From contig JAQWLT010000002.1 of the NCBI GenBank assembly GCA_029247205.1, positions 1 to 64,000 on the forward strand: DNA of 64,000 nucleotides, read 5' to 3'. The translations under genes and the position numbers were made by a program. Under the pieces are notes generated by a model. It searched no databases. It saw only the letters and a list, made by a program, of their open reading frames with translations, and was not told the origin of the DNA. The stretch is from Phycisphaerales bacterium (GTDB lineage: Bacteria; Planctomycetota; Phycisphaerae; Phycisphaerales; SM1A02). Positions 44,328 to 53,242 of the stretch are shown one piece after another (position 1 is the first letter of the stretch; every line of letters begins with the position of its first letter).

Positions 44328-45254
44328 ATGCCTGCCGCCACTAGATCTGCCATTGCGTTGTTGTTATTGGCGACCGCGGCGTCAGGTACAGACGAACCGA
44401 CTGATCCGCCAGCATGGCCAAAGATCGCGATTGGCTACCAAGACTCGGCGCCAGCAGGTGACTGGTCGCCCGCAAAGGCGTGGTTCATTTCTGGCTATGC
44501 GCTTGGTGCCAAGTTGCGGACAACCGTTGACGAGTTCATCGCCATATCAGACGACGAACTCACTCAGCAAATCACAACATACCTCTCACGACATCCGTCA
44601 CTGAATGCGAAGACGACCGGGTTTGTCATCCTTGATATCGAAAGCCCCGAGCCGCCGAGCAAGATCGCAGGACTACTTGAAACAGAGTCGCCGGAACTCG
44701 GCCAACGTAGATTCGCCGCAGTGGTGCAAGCCTATAAGCGGCGGATCGCCATTGTTCGGCAAGCCCTTCCGAACGCGACACTCTGCCTCTACGACGTTGG
44801 CAGTCCTGCTGCACGAGGAAAGGACTCCTCGGAGTGGAGGTCGCGCGTAGTGGCGCAACGAATGGCCGCCGAGCAGGGTCTTCTTACATTTATTGACGGC
44901 GTATGTCCGGTTCTCTACAGTCGCTATGGAAAGAGCGAATCGGGATACAAGACCAACACAGCCGCAGCCCAGAATGCGATTGCCGCTTGCCGGGAGATCA
45001 CACAGGGCATCGAACCGGCACCCCAAATCATCCCCCTGCTCAGCTTTGCAATCTACAACGGAAACTCGACCGACAACCGGCTTGCAGCAAGCACAACTGG
45101 GGTCGCTGAAAGACTGCAGGTCTTGTCCAAACTCGGAATTGGACAGGTCATCTTCTGGAATGCCGGACCAACACTTCCAGATTCGGATGAATCCACCAAG
45201 ACATGGGCTACCTCACTTGAGGCACTTCAGCCACGCTCGCCAGTTGGCGAGTGA
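44328..45254 (+). CDS. Secreted protein, paralogue of the convergent dockerin protein
   Basis: About 308 residues with signal peptide MPAATRSAIALLLLATAASG; AGGAG lies ten bases before the ATG. The mature domain (about 280 residues) has TTGFVILDIESPEPPSKIAG, AYKRRIAIVRQALPNATLCLYDVGSP, IDGVCPVLYSRYGKS, IIPLLSFAIYNGNSTDN and IGQVIFWNAG. The same blocks recur in the convergent gene at 45397-46617. The alternation of strands and helices with LDIE and PVLYSRYG suggests a TIM-barrel glycoside hydrolase-like fold, but no family is recognised. It follows the sulfotransferase on the same strand. Confidence 0.65.
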   Translation: MPAATRSAIALLLLATAASGTDEPTDPPAWPKIAIGYQDSAPAGDWSPAKAWFISGYALGAKLRTTVDEFIAISDDELTQQITTYLSRHPSLNAKTTGFVILDIESPEPPSKIAGLLETESPELGQRRFAAVVQAYKRRIAIVRQALPNATLCLYDVGSPAARGKDSSEWRSRVVAQRMAAEQGLLTFIDGVCPVLYSRYGKSESGYKTNTAAAQNAIAACREITQGIEPAPQIIPLLSFAIYNGNSTDNRLAASTTGVAERLQVLSKLGIGQVIFWNAGPTLPDSDESTKTWATSLEALQPRSPVGE

Positions 45255-45396
45255 TCTGCAAAACAATCGAGACTTGGGCAGATTACGGAGGGCCCCTCGA
45301 CAGTCCCTATGTCGATTGATGTGCAACCGCGCATCTCGGCACCCTGGCACTTGCTCACTGCGGTGCAATCAGCAACTGTGGCTCTGCCGGGACAAA

Positions 45397-46617
45397 TCAG
45401 AAGTCCTCACTCAAATCACCCTGCATCCAACTAAGCAGATTGTCGAAGTAATCGGTCACCAATAGGTCAGTATCGGAGACGGTGTCATCATCATTCCAGA
45501 CCAACCACTTGGTGTATCCACGTTCCTGCAAGACGCCAATCTGAGCAGCGAGGTCCTCAACCAGAATGGGTTGCTCGTGATCTGCTGAACTACCGTTGAA
45601 AATGGCCAGCGACATGACGGGCATGATGCTTGGCGTCGTGCCGTCTGAACGTCGCAACAGACCAGCAGAGTCAATGCCGAGTTGTGTGTATGGCTCAATA
45701 CTGTAATGCCGGGCATCACTCCGTCCAAATCGCTGGTAGATCACTGGGCACAGAACGTCGAGGTCGTCGTACAACCCCGCAGCCGACGCTGCCAGAAAGC
45801 CGCTCTGTCTCGTTATCTGAGCTTCGATGGTTGCGTTTCCGAATGGGTGTGGAGTTGTCACGCCAAACAGTCCGAGTTGAGCATTTGGGAAGAGTTCGCG
45901 GGCAACTGAGATGCGAAGTGTGAAAGCATCGATGATTCTTGCAAACTGAGCAGGGTCGTATAAGTCATGCGATGGGTTGAGGTACCCACCAAAGGTACGA
46001 GGGTGTACCGGGTGCTCGATGTCAAGAATGACATAGTCGGTCGTCTCAGGATCGAGTTCAACTTTGTCTGAGAGGTACGCAAGCAGTTTGGCCCGAATAT
46101 CCTCTTCGGTGGCGGCGAAGAACTCCTCCACAGTAATGTCGTTGGGCGCAACGACTGCATAGCCGTGGAGCATCCAGCAGTCATTCTTAACACCAGCTTC
46201 TTCCAATGAACTTACGTCATCGGCGTATCGGCTTTGCTCGCAAAGGTATGTTCCAGAGAGCAACGTCTGCACATCGCCGTCCACATTTGCAGGAATGACC
46301 GCGCCGTAGTGAGCCAATACCTGGAGCAGGTCAAACATGCTGACCTCACCATCAAGATCAGTATCTGCTCGACAAGGCGTGGCCTCACAGTCATCGCCGT
46401 ACTCGTCAATGACAATCAAGATGTCATTGACATCGACCATGCCGCTTCGATCAGCGTCGGCTCGTAATTCATAATCTTCATTCGCCGTAATTGCTGAAGC
46501 AACGGCTGCCATGACAACAGTGGATGGAATAACAGTTGCATGGGCGAAAGAGGAGAGCAGCAAAGCTGCAATGATCGCGTTGGCCGCTGCCGCGGCCCGT
46601 ATGAGGATGCTGGTCAT
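45397..46617 (-). CDS. Secreted dockerin-like protein, paralogue of the convergent gene
   Basis: About 406 residues. Signal peptide from the ATG at 46617 (MTSILIRAAAAANAIIAALL), with a TTG at 46638 as the alternative. Next come two dockerin-like loops at the N-terminus: RADADRSGMVDVNDILIVID and ADTDLDGEVSMFDLLQVLAH. The C-terminal ~270 residues repeat the convergent protein's domain: TTDYVILDIEHPVHPRTFGG, FTLRISVARELFPNAQLGLFG, LDVLCPVIYQRFGRSD, IMPVMSLAIFNGSSADHEQ and TKWLVWND. Having the dockerin pair before the catalytic-like domain is unusual. Confidence 0.68.
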   Translation of the reverse strand: MTSILIRAAAAANAIIAALLLSSFAHATVIPSTVVMAAVASAITANEDYELRADADRSGMVDVNDILIVIDEYGDDCEATPCRADTDLDGEVSMFDLLQVLAHYGAVIPANVDGDVQTLLSGTYLCEQSRYADDVSSLEEAGVKNDCWMLHGYAVVAPNDITVEEFFAATEEDIRAKLLAYLSDKVELDPETTDYVILDIEHPVHPRTFGGYLNPSHDLYDPAQFARIIDAFTLRISVARELFPNAQLGLFGVTTPHPFGNATIEAQITRQSGFLAASAAGLYDDLDVLCPVIYQRFGRSDARHYSIEPYTQLGIDSAGLLRRSDGTTPSIMPVMSLAIFNGSSADHEQPILVEDLAAQIGVLQERGYTKWLVWNDDDTVSDTDLLVTDYFDNLLSWMQGDLSEDF

Positions 46618-46722
46618 ATGGTTGTTGTGTCCTGCCAAGCAGTGGGGAAGGATCCGACGAGCGGGCTCCTGTCTTTACTTGGCGGAATCAAATGAGGCCA
46701 GAACGCCTATTCGACGACTTGT

Positions 46723-46992
46723 TCATCGGAGGTTGGTGTTCGCGACGACAGTCATTCCGACGGGCTTGGACCACCAGCCATCAGGTTGTGTGGCTTGGGT
46801 CAGTCGAGTGGAATGCGCCAACAAATTGGCTGGCACTGCCTCCATCAACTGCATGCCAAGGGCATCTCCTGCTGCGAGGCACACTGGCACATCTGGCCGG
46901 ACTGCCGAATCGGACATCGCAAAGACACTGTCAGAAAATGTTGAAAGTGAAGCGAAGAAAGAAATCGCAGCGATCATACAGGTGGCAGTCAT
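46723..46992 (-). CDS. Small secreted protein
   Basis: An 89-residue frame from ATG 46992, with AAGGAG at ideal spacing. The signal peptide is MTATCMIAAISFFASLSTFS and the mature part is short and polar (DSAVRPDVPVCLAAGDALGM). No family recognised. The strong RBS supports it as a gene. The frame is open to 47082. An 8-bp inverted repeat lies upstream at 47047-47076. Confidence 0.5.
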   Translation of the reverse strand: MTATCMIAAISFFASLSTFSDSVFAMSDSAVRPDVPVCLAAGDALGMQLMEAVPANLLAHSTRLTQATQPDGWWSKPVGMTVVANTNLR

Positions 46993-47046
46993 GGCCAGCT
47001 CCTTGAGTTGAAGTACACGGGGAATGTGTTTGGCCGACAACATGGG

Positions 47047-47076
47047 CCGTCGAAGGGCCAATCCCCAATTCGACGG
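47047..47076. repeat. Inverted repeat upstream of the small secreted gene
   Basis: CCGTCGAA (47047-47054) and TTCGACGG (47069-47076) form a perfect 8-bp inverted repeat around a 14-base loop, 55 bases upstream of the ATG at 46992. A run of eight Ts lies beyond it at 47110-47117. It could be an operator or a transcript hairpin. Confidence 0.4.
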
Positions 47077-47082
47077 GGCCAT

Positions 47083-47767
47083 TCAGTTGCGGTCCACGCA
47101 GTCCGACTTTTTTTTGACAGAGTTCGGCTTGTTACGCCTGATCAGCGCAACTGCGACCTAGATTGAACGGCACACTGCATGCCCTCTGACTGTGATTCAA
47201 ACGCGTCACCTTGTAAATGCCCAAGAATGGCAACTTGAATCACGGCCACATCTTCAAGGGCCATCGGCCCATTCAGTTTGAAGCCCTCGAGCCAAACCAC
47301 CGCCCCACGCAGGGGCAAGTCCTTGAATATGAACGAGTGAAATCTCCAAATCTGGACGGCTGCACGAGACCAATCGGGAGAGCGATAAAAGGTCCCCTTA
47401 CAGGTGTCTAGAAGACCCCCAGAAGCATCCAAGGTGTTTGGGGAAGGCATGCTCAAGGTCTCGCCGCTTCGGACCGATGGATTCTTGGGAACACCTCAAA
47501 TACCACCGGAGCCCATACAGGATGGCCATCCATGTGACAAAATCTGTGGCCGCCACCATGCCAATGGCCAATCGCCTTCATCCCGCGTGGTCGATGGAAC
47601 CGCTAGCGACTTCCGGTCGTAGTGATCGCATGGGCTATCCGCCCGCCTTGCAGCCAATTACATCCCATGACTTCACCAATGCCTCGGCAGATCTTGCGAT
47701 GGATCGTAGATTTGCTTGGACCACTTTCCCCAACTCATTTGACCAGCCGCGGGCTGCCCTGACCAAC
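47083..47767. other. 685-base stretch with no supported gene
   Basis: This gap lies between a small minus-strand secreted gene and a plus-strand PEP-CTERM-like gene. It has a T8 tract at 47110 and short open frames on both strands, the longest at 47142-47456 minus (104 codons, TTG start, no RBS) and 47404-47622 plus. None shows a domain or good start. It probably holds divergent promoters. Confidence 0.4.
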
Positions 47768-48553
47768 ATGACCCTGAGATCAGCACACCACACCTCGACT
47801 TGGATTCCCTGCCGTCTCAATTGGCTTGCCAGTGGAGTCCTTGCAGCAACATTGTCGAGTGCTTCGATCGCGGGCTCACCTCCAAATGTCTCCATGTCGT
47901 GGCAGGCATCAAGTGATGTGGACACGCCGATCAACTTCGACCTTGCTACTGCCGGCGAGTGGGCCGAGATGGAAGACGGCAGCGTGGTCTACACAGGCGC
48001 ACTCTTCAGCGACACCTGGCAGTTGAGTTGGACTACCAGCGTCACAGATGACTCGCAGACCACACTCGACACGCTCCTGACCATCACCAACACGTCGGCT
48101 GACAACCAATGGTTCTCGGCTGGAACTGACTACGAGGTCGATATTGAGGACGCCTCAAGTCGAATCCTGGAGATGGCTTCAAGCCTGAGTTTGATGAATC
48201 TGGCCTTCGATGGCTCTGCGATGCTGCAATCACTCCCGAATGAATCACTCGTCGGAAGTCTTCTAGATGATGAACAGGTCGCTGCAGTCTTTGCGCCGGT
48301 GTATGCATTGCAAGCAAATGGTCCGTTTGGGATCGCCATCGACTCTGCAGATGAATCTGTGTTTCTTGCTGCAGGCGCCGCCACTTCGCTTGGACAACGA
48401 GCAGATTTCATGCTGACAGGCGGCGACACCATGACCATTCACACGATCGCCTCAATCTCAACAATTCCGGCTCCAGGCGCTTTGACGATTCTGGCCTTGG
48501 CGGCGACGTTTGGGCGCAGCCGACGACGCACTTTGAGGAGAGAACTCTCATGA
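47768..48553 (+). CDS. PEP-CTERM-like secreted protein
   Basis: About 261 residues from ATG 47768, with a long signal-like N-terminus (CRLNWLASGVLAATLSSASI). The beta-rich body starts MSWQASSDVDTPINFDLATA. The C-terminus ends STIPAPGALTILALAATFGRSRRRT, a PAPG-type sorting tail. No enzymatic motif. The open frame reaches 47438, but the signal peptide places the start here; no clear RBS is seen. It overlaps the next gene at ATGA. Confidence 0.6.
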   Translation: MTLRSAHHTSTWIPCRLNWLASGVLAATLSSASIAGSPPNVSMSWQASSDVDTPINFDLATAGEWAEMEDGSVVYTGALFSDTWQLSWTTSVTDDSQTTLDTLLTITNTSADNQWFSAGTDYEVDIEDASSRILEMASSLSLMNLAFDGSAMLQSLPNESLVGSLLDDEQVAAVFAPVYALQANGPFGIAIDSADESVFLAAGAATSLGQRADFMLTGGDTMTIHTIASISTIPAPGALTILALAATFGRSRRRTLRRELS

Positions 48554-49257
48554 CTCTAAGACAAATGAAGACACAAGCCTGCTTTGGAGCGACGGCGATC
48601 ATGCTGAGTTGCCTAGCCACCGTTTCGCAAGCGAGTTTGGTCGGCACACTGAGTGTCGGAACAGACACGGGCTACGGCGAGACCTTTGAGGTTGTGGGAT
48701 CACCCCTTCCCGGCGACGCGTGGTTCTGGACATCTCAAATTGCAACAAGCGAGTTCACAGCCTCCATTTCGATGATGGGCGAACCTGGCACACCGAGTCT
48801 TGGCACATCCTTACAAGTCGTCAATGGAACGACTGAGTCGATGGAGATGTCGGTCGACTTCATAATGCCGATTGACCTATTAGTGAATGGAGAACTGGAG
48901 TGGTCCGGATCGCAGGCGGCAACGCTCAACGGTACCGATGTCATTCTTGCAAGCGTGTTGGACGCATCAGTGTGGTCAGCCAGCCTCGGCGAAGACACAT
49001 TCGCGATGCTACTTGATGCACCCTTTGAATTGCAGGTAAACGGGACTGGCTCTAACGCCGCAAGCGACTCCTCCTCGGGGACGCTGACATGGACTGGAGG
49101 CGAGACGTTGTCGGTGCACTACCTATTCGAACTCAGTGGCGGGGCATCGGTGCAATTCAATGGCGGAGTCGGGCTCCTTCAGGTACCTGCAGCCCCTTCG
49201 ATCGCCCTCCTCCTTGCCGCCGGAATTGTTGGCCGCACTCGGCGACGCAGCTGCTGA
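48550..49257 (+). CDS. PEP-CTERM-like secreted protein, second of a pair
   Basis: A 235-residue protein whose ATG overlaps the previous stop, with GAGGAG nine bases upstream. Signal peptide FGATAIMLSCLATVSQAS; the body resembles the preceding protein in composition (GDAWFWTSQIATSEFTASIS, many Thr, Ser, Gly), suggesting an old duplication, though similarity is weak. It ends VPAAPSIALLLAAGIVGRTRRR, a PAPS-type tail. The two are probably made together. Confidence 0.68.
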   Translation: MTLRQMKTQACFGATAIMLSCLATVSQASLVGTLSVGTDTGYGETFEVVGSPLPGDAWFWTSQIATSEFTASISMMGEPGTPSLGTSLQVVNGTTESMEMSVDFIMPIDLLVNGELEWSGSQAATLNGTDVILASVLDASVWSASLGEDTFAMLLDAPFELQVNGTGSNAASDSSSGTLTWTGGETLSVHYLFELSGGASVQFNGGVGLLQVPAAPSIALLLAAGIVGRTRRRSC

Positions 49258-49589
49258 GCCAACATTTGGCAATTCTGGGAACCTGCCGCGTCAACTGGCT
49301 ATCGCTTCCAGAGTGCACAAACTTGCTGCACTCGACCGGCTTGCGAATCCCGACGGTGTGTACCAATCGCATCAATCCCGTGGCATGGGCATACCTTCTC
49401 CTTGTTTACCTCGCAACATCGCTCGTCTAATGAAAGCGGGGCCAGAAGGAAAGCACTGTTCAGATTTGCAATGACGTCAAGCGACAGATGTTCAGCAAAG
49501 CGATGCTTTTCGGTGAAACCATGATTGTGCGGGCCGTTCGCAAGTAGCGACGCGGTCTACCAACCTTCATCCCTTCTTCAGGGGCGTGC
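49258..49589. other. 332-base stretch with no supported gene
   Basis: This gap lies between convergent genes. Only short overlapping frames occur, without RBS or domains. No clear terminator hairpin with a T-run was seen. Confidence 0.5.
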
Positions 49590-49985
49590 TCATGTTGCAG
49601 CATGAGCCATGAGATCTGCTAAAGACACAACTTCCAGCGTTCGCTGATGGGTCGCATCCAAGACGACTTCCGGAGCACAGTCATGCTCGAACGCCTCTTG
49701 CCAGCGTGGCGCGCACAAACACCATTGGTCGCCCGGCTTTAGTCCAGGGAAACCCCACTCGGGGTGTGGCGTACTGAGGTCATTGCCTGCGGCTTGAGAG
49801 AATGCAAGGAACGCAGCGGTCATGACTACACAGACTGTGTGCATTCCTTCGTCGTCGGTGCCGCTCTCACAACAACCAGTGCGATAGAAGCCCGTAACAG
49901 GATCGCGTGAGCACAATTGAAGCGGCTCACCGAGCACGTTTAACGACTCTGTGACTTGATTGGCCGGGGTGGCTTGCTTGATCAT
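49590..49985 (-). CDS. DUF2237 family protein
   Basis: A 131-residue protein with the full DUF2237 pattern: SLNVLGEPLQLCSRDPVTGF, TGCCESGTDDEGMHTVCVVM, GNDLSTPHPEWGFPGLKPGD and WCLCAPRWQEAF. Five conserved Cys residues and Asp/His positions suggest a metal site. Function unknown in all hosts. It starts four bases after the peroxiredoxin stop, so the two are probably co-transcribed, hinting at a redox role. Confidence 0.85.
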   Translation of the reverse strand: MIKQATPANQVTESLNVLGEPLQLCSRDPVTGFYRTGCCESGTDDEGMHTVCVVMTAAFLAFSQAAGNDLSTPHPEWGFPGLKPGDQWCLCAPRWQEAFEHDCAPEVVLDATHQRTLEVVSLADLMAHAAT

Positions 49986-49989
49986 CGTG

Positions 49990-50472
49990 TCAGGCGGTAG
50001 AAGTCAACTCGCGAACTGCTGAGAGCACCTCTTCGTATGGAGGTTGCTCACCGGGATTGTCCGCCAACCACCTCCACGACACTGCCCCAGTGGCGTCGAT
50101 AACAAAGACACTTCGCTGAGCGACGTCATAGCCAGGCATGTTTGCAAGATCTGCAAACCGAATTCCGTAGGCGTCAATTGTACTTCTCGTGTAGTCGGAT
50201 AACACTTGAAAGTTGAGCTGATGAGCAGCAACAAATGCGGCGTTCACGAACCGACTGTCGATGCTGATTCCAAGGACCTTTGCATCAATATCGTTGTAGG
50301 TTGCCATAGAGTCTCGGAATGAACACAGTTCTGTTTCGCATACTCCAGTAAATGCCGCTGGGAAGAAAGCAAGAACGACAGGCGTTCCGCGAAGATCGCT
50401 CAGTGTCACTTGATCGCCGTTGTCTGCGAAGAGCGTGAAGTCTGGAGCTGCTTGTCCGATGGATGTGGTCAT
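49990..50472 (-). CDS. Peroxiredoxin (AhpC/TSA, AhpE-like)
   Basis: A 160-residue thioredoxin-fold peroxidase that reduces hydroperoxides. The peroxidatic Cys lies in FFPAAFTGVCETELCSFRD near residue 45, and a second Cys five residues later could act as the resolving Cys. The length and the strand LGISIDSRFVNAAFVAAHQ fit the AhpE-like/1-Cys group. Electron donor unknown. It precedes the DUF2237 gene by four bases. Confidence 0.87.
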   Translation of the reverse strand: MTTSIGQAAPDFTLFADNGDQVTLSDLRGTPVVLAFFPAAFTGVCETELCSFRDSMATYNDIDAKVLGISIDSRFVNAAFVAAHQLNFQVLSDYTRSTIDAYGIRFADLANMPGYDVAQRSVFVIDATGAVSWRWLADNPGEQPPYEEVLSAVRELTSTA

Positions 50473-50646
50473 TATGTGGTTCCGTGTGTGATGTGGTGAG
50501 CAAAGAAGATTCTAGGGAAGAATCAGAGATCATAGAGCAAGTTCCTAAGCCGGTGTCGCAGCTTAGCAGCGGCCACGCCACTTCTGGCCTATAGCCTGCT
50601 CCTTGACCCTACTACAGCGAGTCAATGAACGATGTAACCAGATAGC

Positions 50647-51618
50647 ATGTCGATGACACAAACAAGATCATTGTTGCCCGTTGTTATTCAACCCGAACTG
50701 GACCTTTCTATGGATCCCCTGCTCGTTGCTGCCTTCTACCAATTCACGGCACTTGACGATCATGCTGCGCTACAGTCGCCCATCAAAGCGTGCTGCGAGG
50801 CCAACAATGTTCGCGGAATTATCCTACTCGCGAGTGAAGGTATCAACTCCACAATTGCCGGCCCACGGGCAGGTGTCATGGCGGTCCTCGACTTCATTCG
50901 TGCTGACCCACGATTTGCTGACTTAACGTGGAAAGAGTCGTCGGCGAGCACCCAACCCTTTCGGAAGATGCGGGTGAGGCTCAAGCAGGAAATTGTCACA
51001 ATGGGTGTGCCGGGCATTGATCCCTGCCAACTTGTTGGCACATACGTCAAACCTGAAGACTGGAATGCACTCATCAGCGACTCAGCCACGATCGTGATTG
51101 ACACGCGCAACGACTACGAAGTAGATATTGGGACGTTTTCCGGCGCGATCAATCCAGACATCAAATCGTTTACTGAACTCCCAGCGTGGCTCACTGAACA
51201 ACTCGATCTCGAATCTCAGCCACGTGTGGCAATGTTTTGTACCGGCGGCATTCGCTGCGAAAAATCCACTGCCCTGCTCAAGCAAGCGGGCATCACGGAG
51301 GTCTACCACCTTGAGGGTGGCATTCTCAAGTACCTCGAACGCATACCCGAGAGCGAGAGCCTGTGGCAGGGCCAGTGTTTTGTATTTGACGAACGTGTCT
51401 CAGTTGGGCATGGTCTTACCGTCGGTGCATACGAACTGTGCCGCGCCTGCCGTTCCCCAATCCAAGAGATCGACAAGAAGTCCTCAACGTATCTCGAAGG
51501 CGTAAGTTGTCCGCGTTGTCATGATCAAACAACCGATGCGCAAAAGTCTCGGTATGCCCAGCGGCAACTGCAGGTTGATTTGGCGCGGTCGCGTGGAGAT
51601 TCGCATCTGGCCACTTGA
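50647..51618 (+). CDS. trhO: tRNA uridine(34) hydroxylase, rhodanese-like
   Basis: A 323-residue protein of the UPF0176/YceA family. An N-terminal ferredoxin-like half (LLVAAFYQFTALDDHAALQS, GIILLASEGINSTIAGPRAG) is followed by a rhodanese domain with VIDTRNDYEVDIGTFSGAIN and the active loop AMFCTGGIRCEKSTALLKQA, and then a Cys-rich end (CRACRSP and CPRCHD). In E. coli the enzyme hydroxylates wobble uridine in tRNA, the first step to cmo5U. Length is normal. Monocistronic. Confidence 0.92.
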   Translation: MSMTQTRSLLPVVIQPELDLSMDPLLVAAFYQFTALDDHAALQSPIKACCEANNVRGIILLASEGINSTIAGPRAGVMAVLDFIRADPRFADLTWKESSASTQPFRKMRVRLKQEIVTMGVPGIDPCQLVGTYVKPEDWNALISDSATIVIDTRNDYEVDIGTFSGAINPDIKSFTELPAWLTEQLDLESQPRVAMFCTGGIRCEKSTALLKQAGITEVYHLEGGILKYLERIPESESLWQGQCFVFDERVSVGHGLTVGAYELCRACRSPIQEIDKKSSTYLEGVSCPRCHDQTTDAQKSRYAQRQLQVDLARSRGDSHLAT

Positions 51619-51775
51619 CGCCAGGGGCGACTTTCATTCAGTCATCAATGAAAACCCCGTTACATGATGAACTGAACGATTTCTATCCGTAAGTTCAAAG
51701 TGGACTCGACAAAATTGATCTGGGCAGAATGGCTACTGGCCGTCAACACCTGCCCTGATCTTCGCGAACGGTTTA

Positions 51776-53242
51776 CTAGATCTGAACGACCTGATCGAAG
51801 GGCATGGTCGCCACATAGACCAGACCATTCACTTCCAACTGAAGATCGGCAGTGCCACCTAACTCATGAGGAATAGCTGCCTGCAGTATCTGTGTCCCAA
51901 ACCCACCGGCAATTGACTCTGGCAATACTCCTGAATGTTGCTCGCGCCAGACAAGTTTCAATTCCGTTTCTGACCCGCGTTCGATCGACCATTTCACTGA
52001 TATTTGACCGCAATGCAAGATGGCCCCATGTTTGGTGGCATTGGTCGCCAACTCATTAAGCACCATGGCTAGTGTCATGGCGGCCTTAGGCACAAATCGG
52101 CATTTGGGCGCATCGACCTCGATGACTTGACTTCCATCTTTTACATAGGGCGATAGACAAAGCCAAGTCAACTCCGCGCAATCAACACCCGTTGCTCGCT
52201 CATTACTGAGCAATTCATGAACAGCGGAGAAGTTTTGAATACGACGACTGAGCGATTCAATCACATTGATATCAGAAGTTGCATTTGTTTCCGCCTCCCT
52301 GCACAGCACAAGGATTTGGGAAAGCATATTTTTGACTCGATGATCAAGTTCGTTACCGAGGAGCCGTTCCTGCTCTGCTGCAATTTTCAATGCTTCCTGC
52401 TGCTCACGCACCGCTGTGAGATCTCGAAGCGTAGCCGTAAAGTACTGATTCCCTTTGTGCACAAAAGGTATGACAGCCATTTCCACTGGAAACTCTTGGC
52501 CATCCTGCTTCATAGCCATCACCTCAATCCGACGATTAAGAATTGGCCCTTCGGCGGTTTTACGGAAGTGCCGCATGCCTGCAGCATGCTGGGCACGTAA
52601 AGCAGGCGGAATAATCAGGGTGCTTAGTTCCTTGCCGATTGCGCTATCACGCGCGTGACCAAACATGTCAGAAGCAACATCATTGAATTCTACGATACAC
52701 CCCTGATCATCGATTGTGATCATCCCATCAAGTGCGCTATCGAGGATAGACTTCAAACGCTCTCGCTGCTGCTCCCGAATAAGGCTGCTCTCTGTGGACT
52801 CACGAAACGCTACATCTCGCGCCTGAAGGGCAAACAGCAAATCTGGCACTGAGTCCTGCGGCGCAAAGTCGTTTATTACGAGACCCGACTCAACAAATTC
52901 AGCGTGCGACCTGATCAATGGCACCGCAGCCATGATGCAGGCACATTCTGCATCAGTCGTAAATGCGGCCCCTCGCAGTTGTACGCTCAGCCCGGCAAAC
53001 TCCATCACAACCAGCCGCCCGGAGATCCGATGCAAATCGTCGAGATTGGAAATCTCACATGCTGGCTGCACAATAGAGACCCAATCTGTAAACAGAACTC
53101 CGGGTCGAATGCCCTCGACGTGCCTGCTCAGACACTCGCCAACATGTGTGATACGCAGTTGATGATCGACAACAAAGGACCATGGCAATGGACCATTCAG
53201 ATCACTGGCCTTCAAGTGCGGCGAATCAGGACCAGTTGACAT
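51776..53242 (-). CDS. H-NOX-associated (HNOBA) PAS histidine kinase, HisKA_2 type
   Basis: About 488 residues from ATG 53242; the frame is open to 53290. Residues 1-150 match the haem-NO-binding-associated domain (LPWSFVVDHQLRITHVGECL, ISGRLVVMEFAGLSVQLRGA). A PAS domain follows (about 165-280, ILDSALDGMITIDDQGCIVE and a PAC segment). The kinase has GNELDHRVKNMLSQILVLCR, with the phospho-acceptor His near 301, and MVLNELATNATKHGA (N box) of HisKA_2/HWE kinases. It overlaps the H-NOX gene upstream by 17 bases. It likely transmits NO or O2 sensing to a response regulator. Confidence 0.87.
   Translation of the reverse strand: MSTGPDSPHLKASDLNGPLPWSFVVDHQLRITHVGECLSRHVEGIRPGVLFTDWVSIVQPACEISNLDDLHRISGRLVVMEFAGLSVQLRGAAFTTDAECACIMAAVPLIRSHAEFVESGLVINDFAPQDSVPDLLFALQARDVAFRESTESSLIREQQRERLKSILDSALDGMITIDDQGCIVEFNDVASDMFGHARDSAIGKELSTLIIPPALRAQHAAGMRHFRKTAEGPILNRRIEVMAMKQDGQEFPVEMAVIPFVHKGNQYFTATLRDLTAVREQQEALKIAAEQERLLGNELDHRVKNMLSQILVLCREAETNATSDINVIESLSRRIQNFSAVHELLSNERATGVDCAELTWLCLSPYVKDGSQVIEVDAPKCRFVPKAAMTLAMVLNELATNATKHGAILHCGQISVKWSIERGSETELKLVWREQHSGVLPESIAGGFGTQILQAAIPHELGGTADLQLEVNGLVYVATMPFDQVVQI

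Noticed and set aside
47142-47456. 104-codon minus-strand frame in a gene-poor gap
   Set aside because: It starts at TTG, has no RBS, no signal peptide and no domain; the composition is ordinary. Not strong enough to list as a gene.
49136-49474. 112-codon plus frame overlapping the end of a PEP-CTERM-like gene
   Set aside because: The overlapped gene has a signal peptide and sorting tail in another frame; this frame is a shadow.
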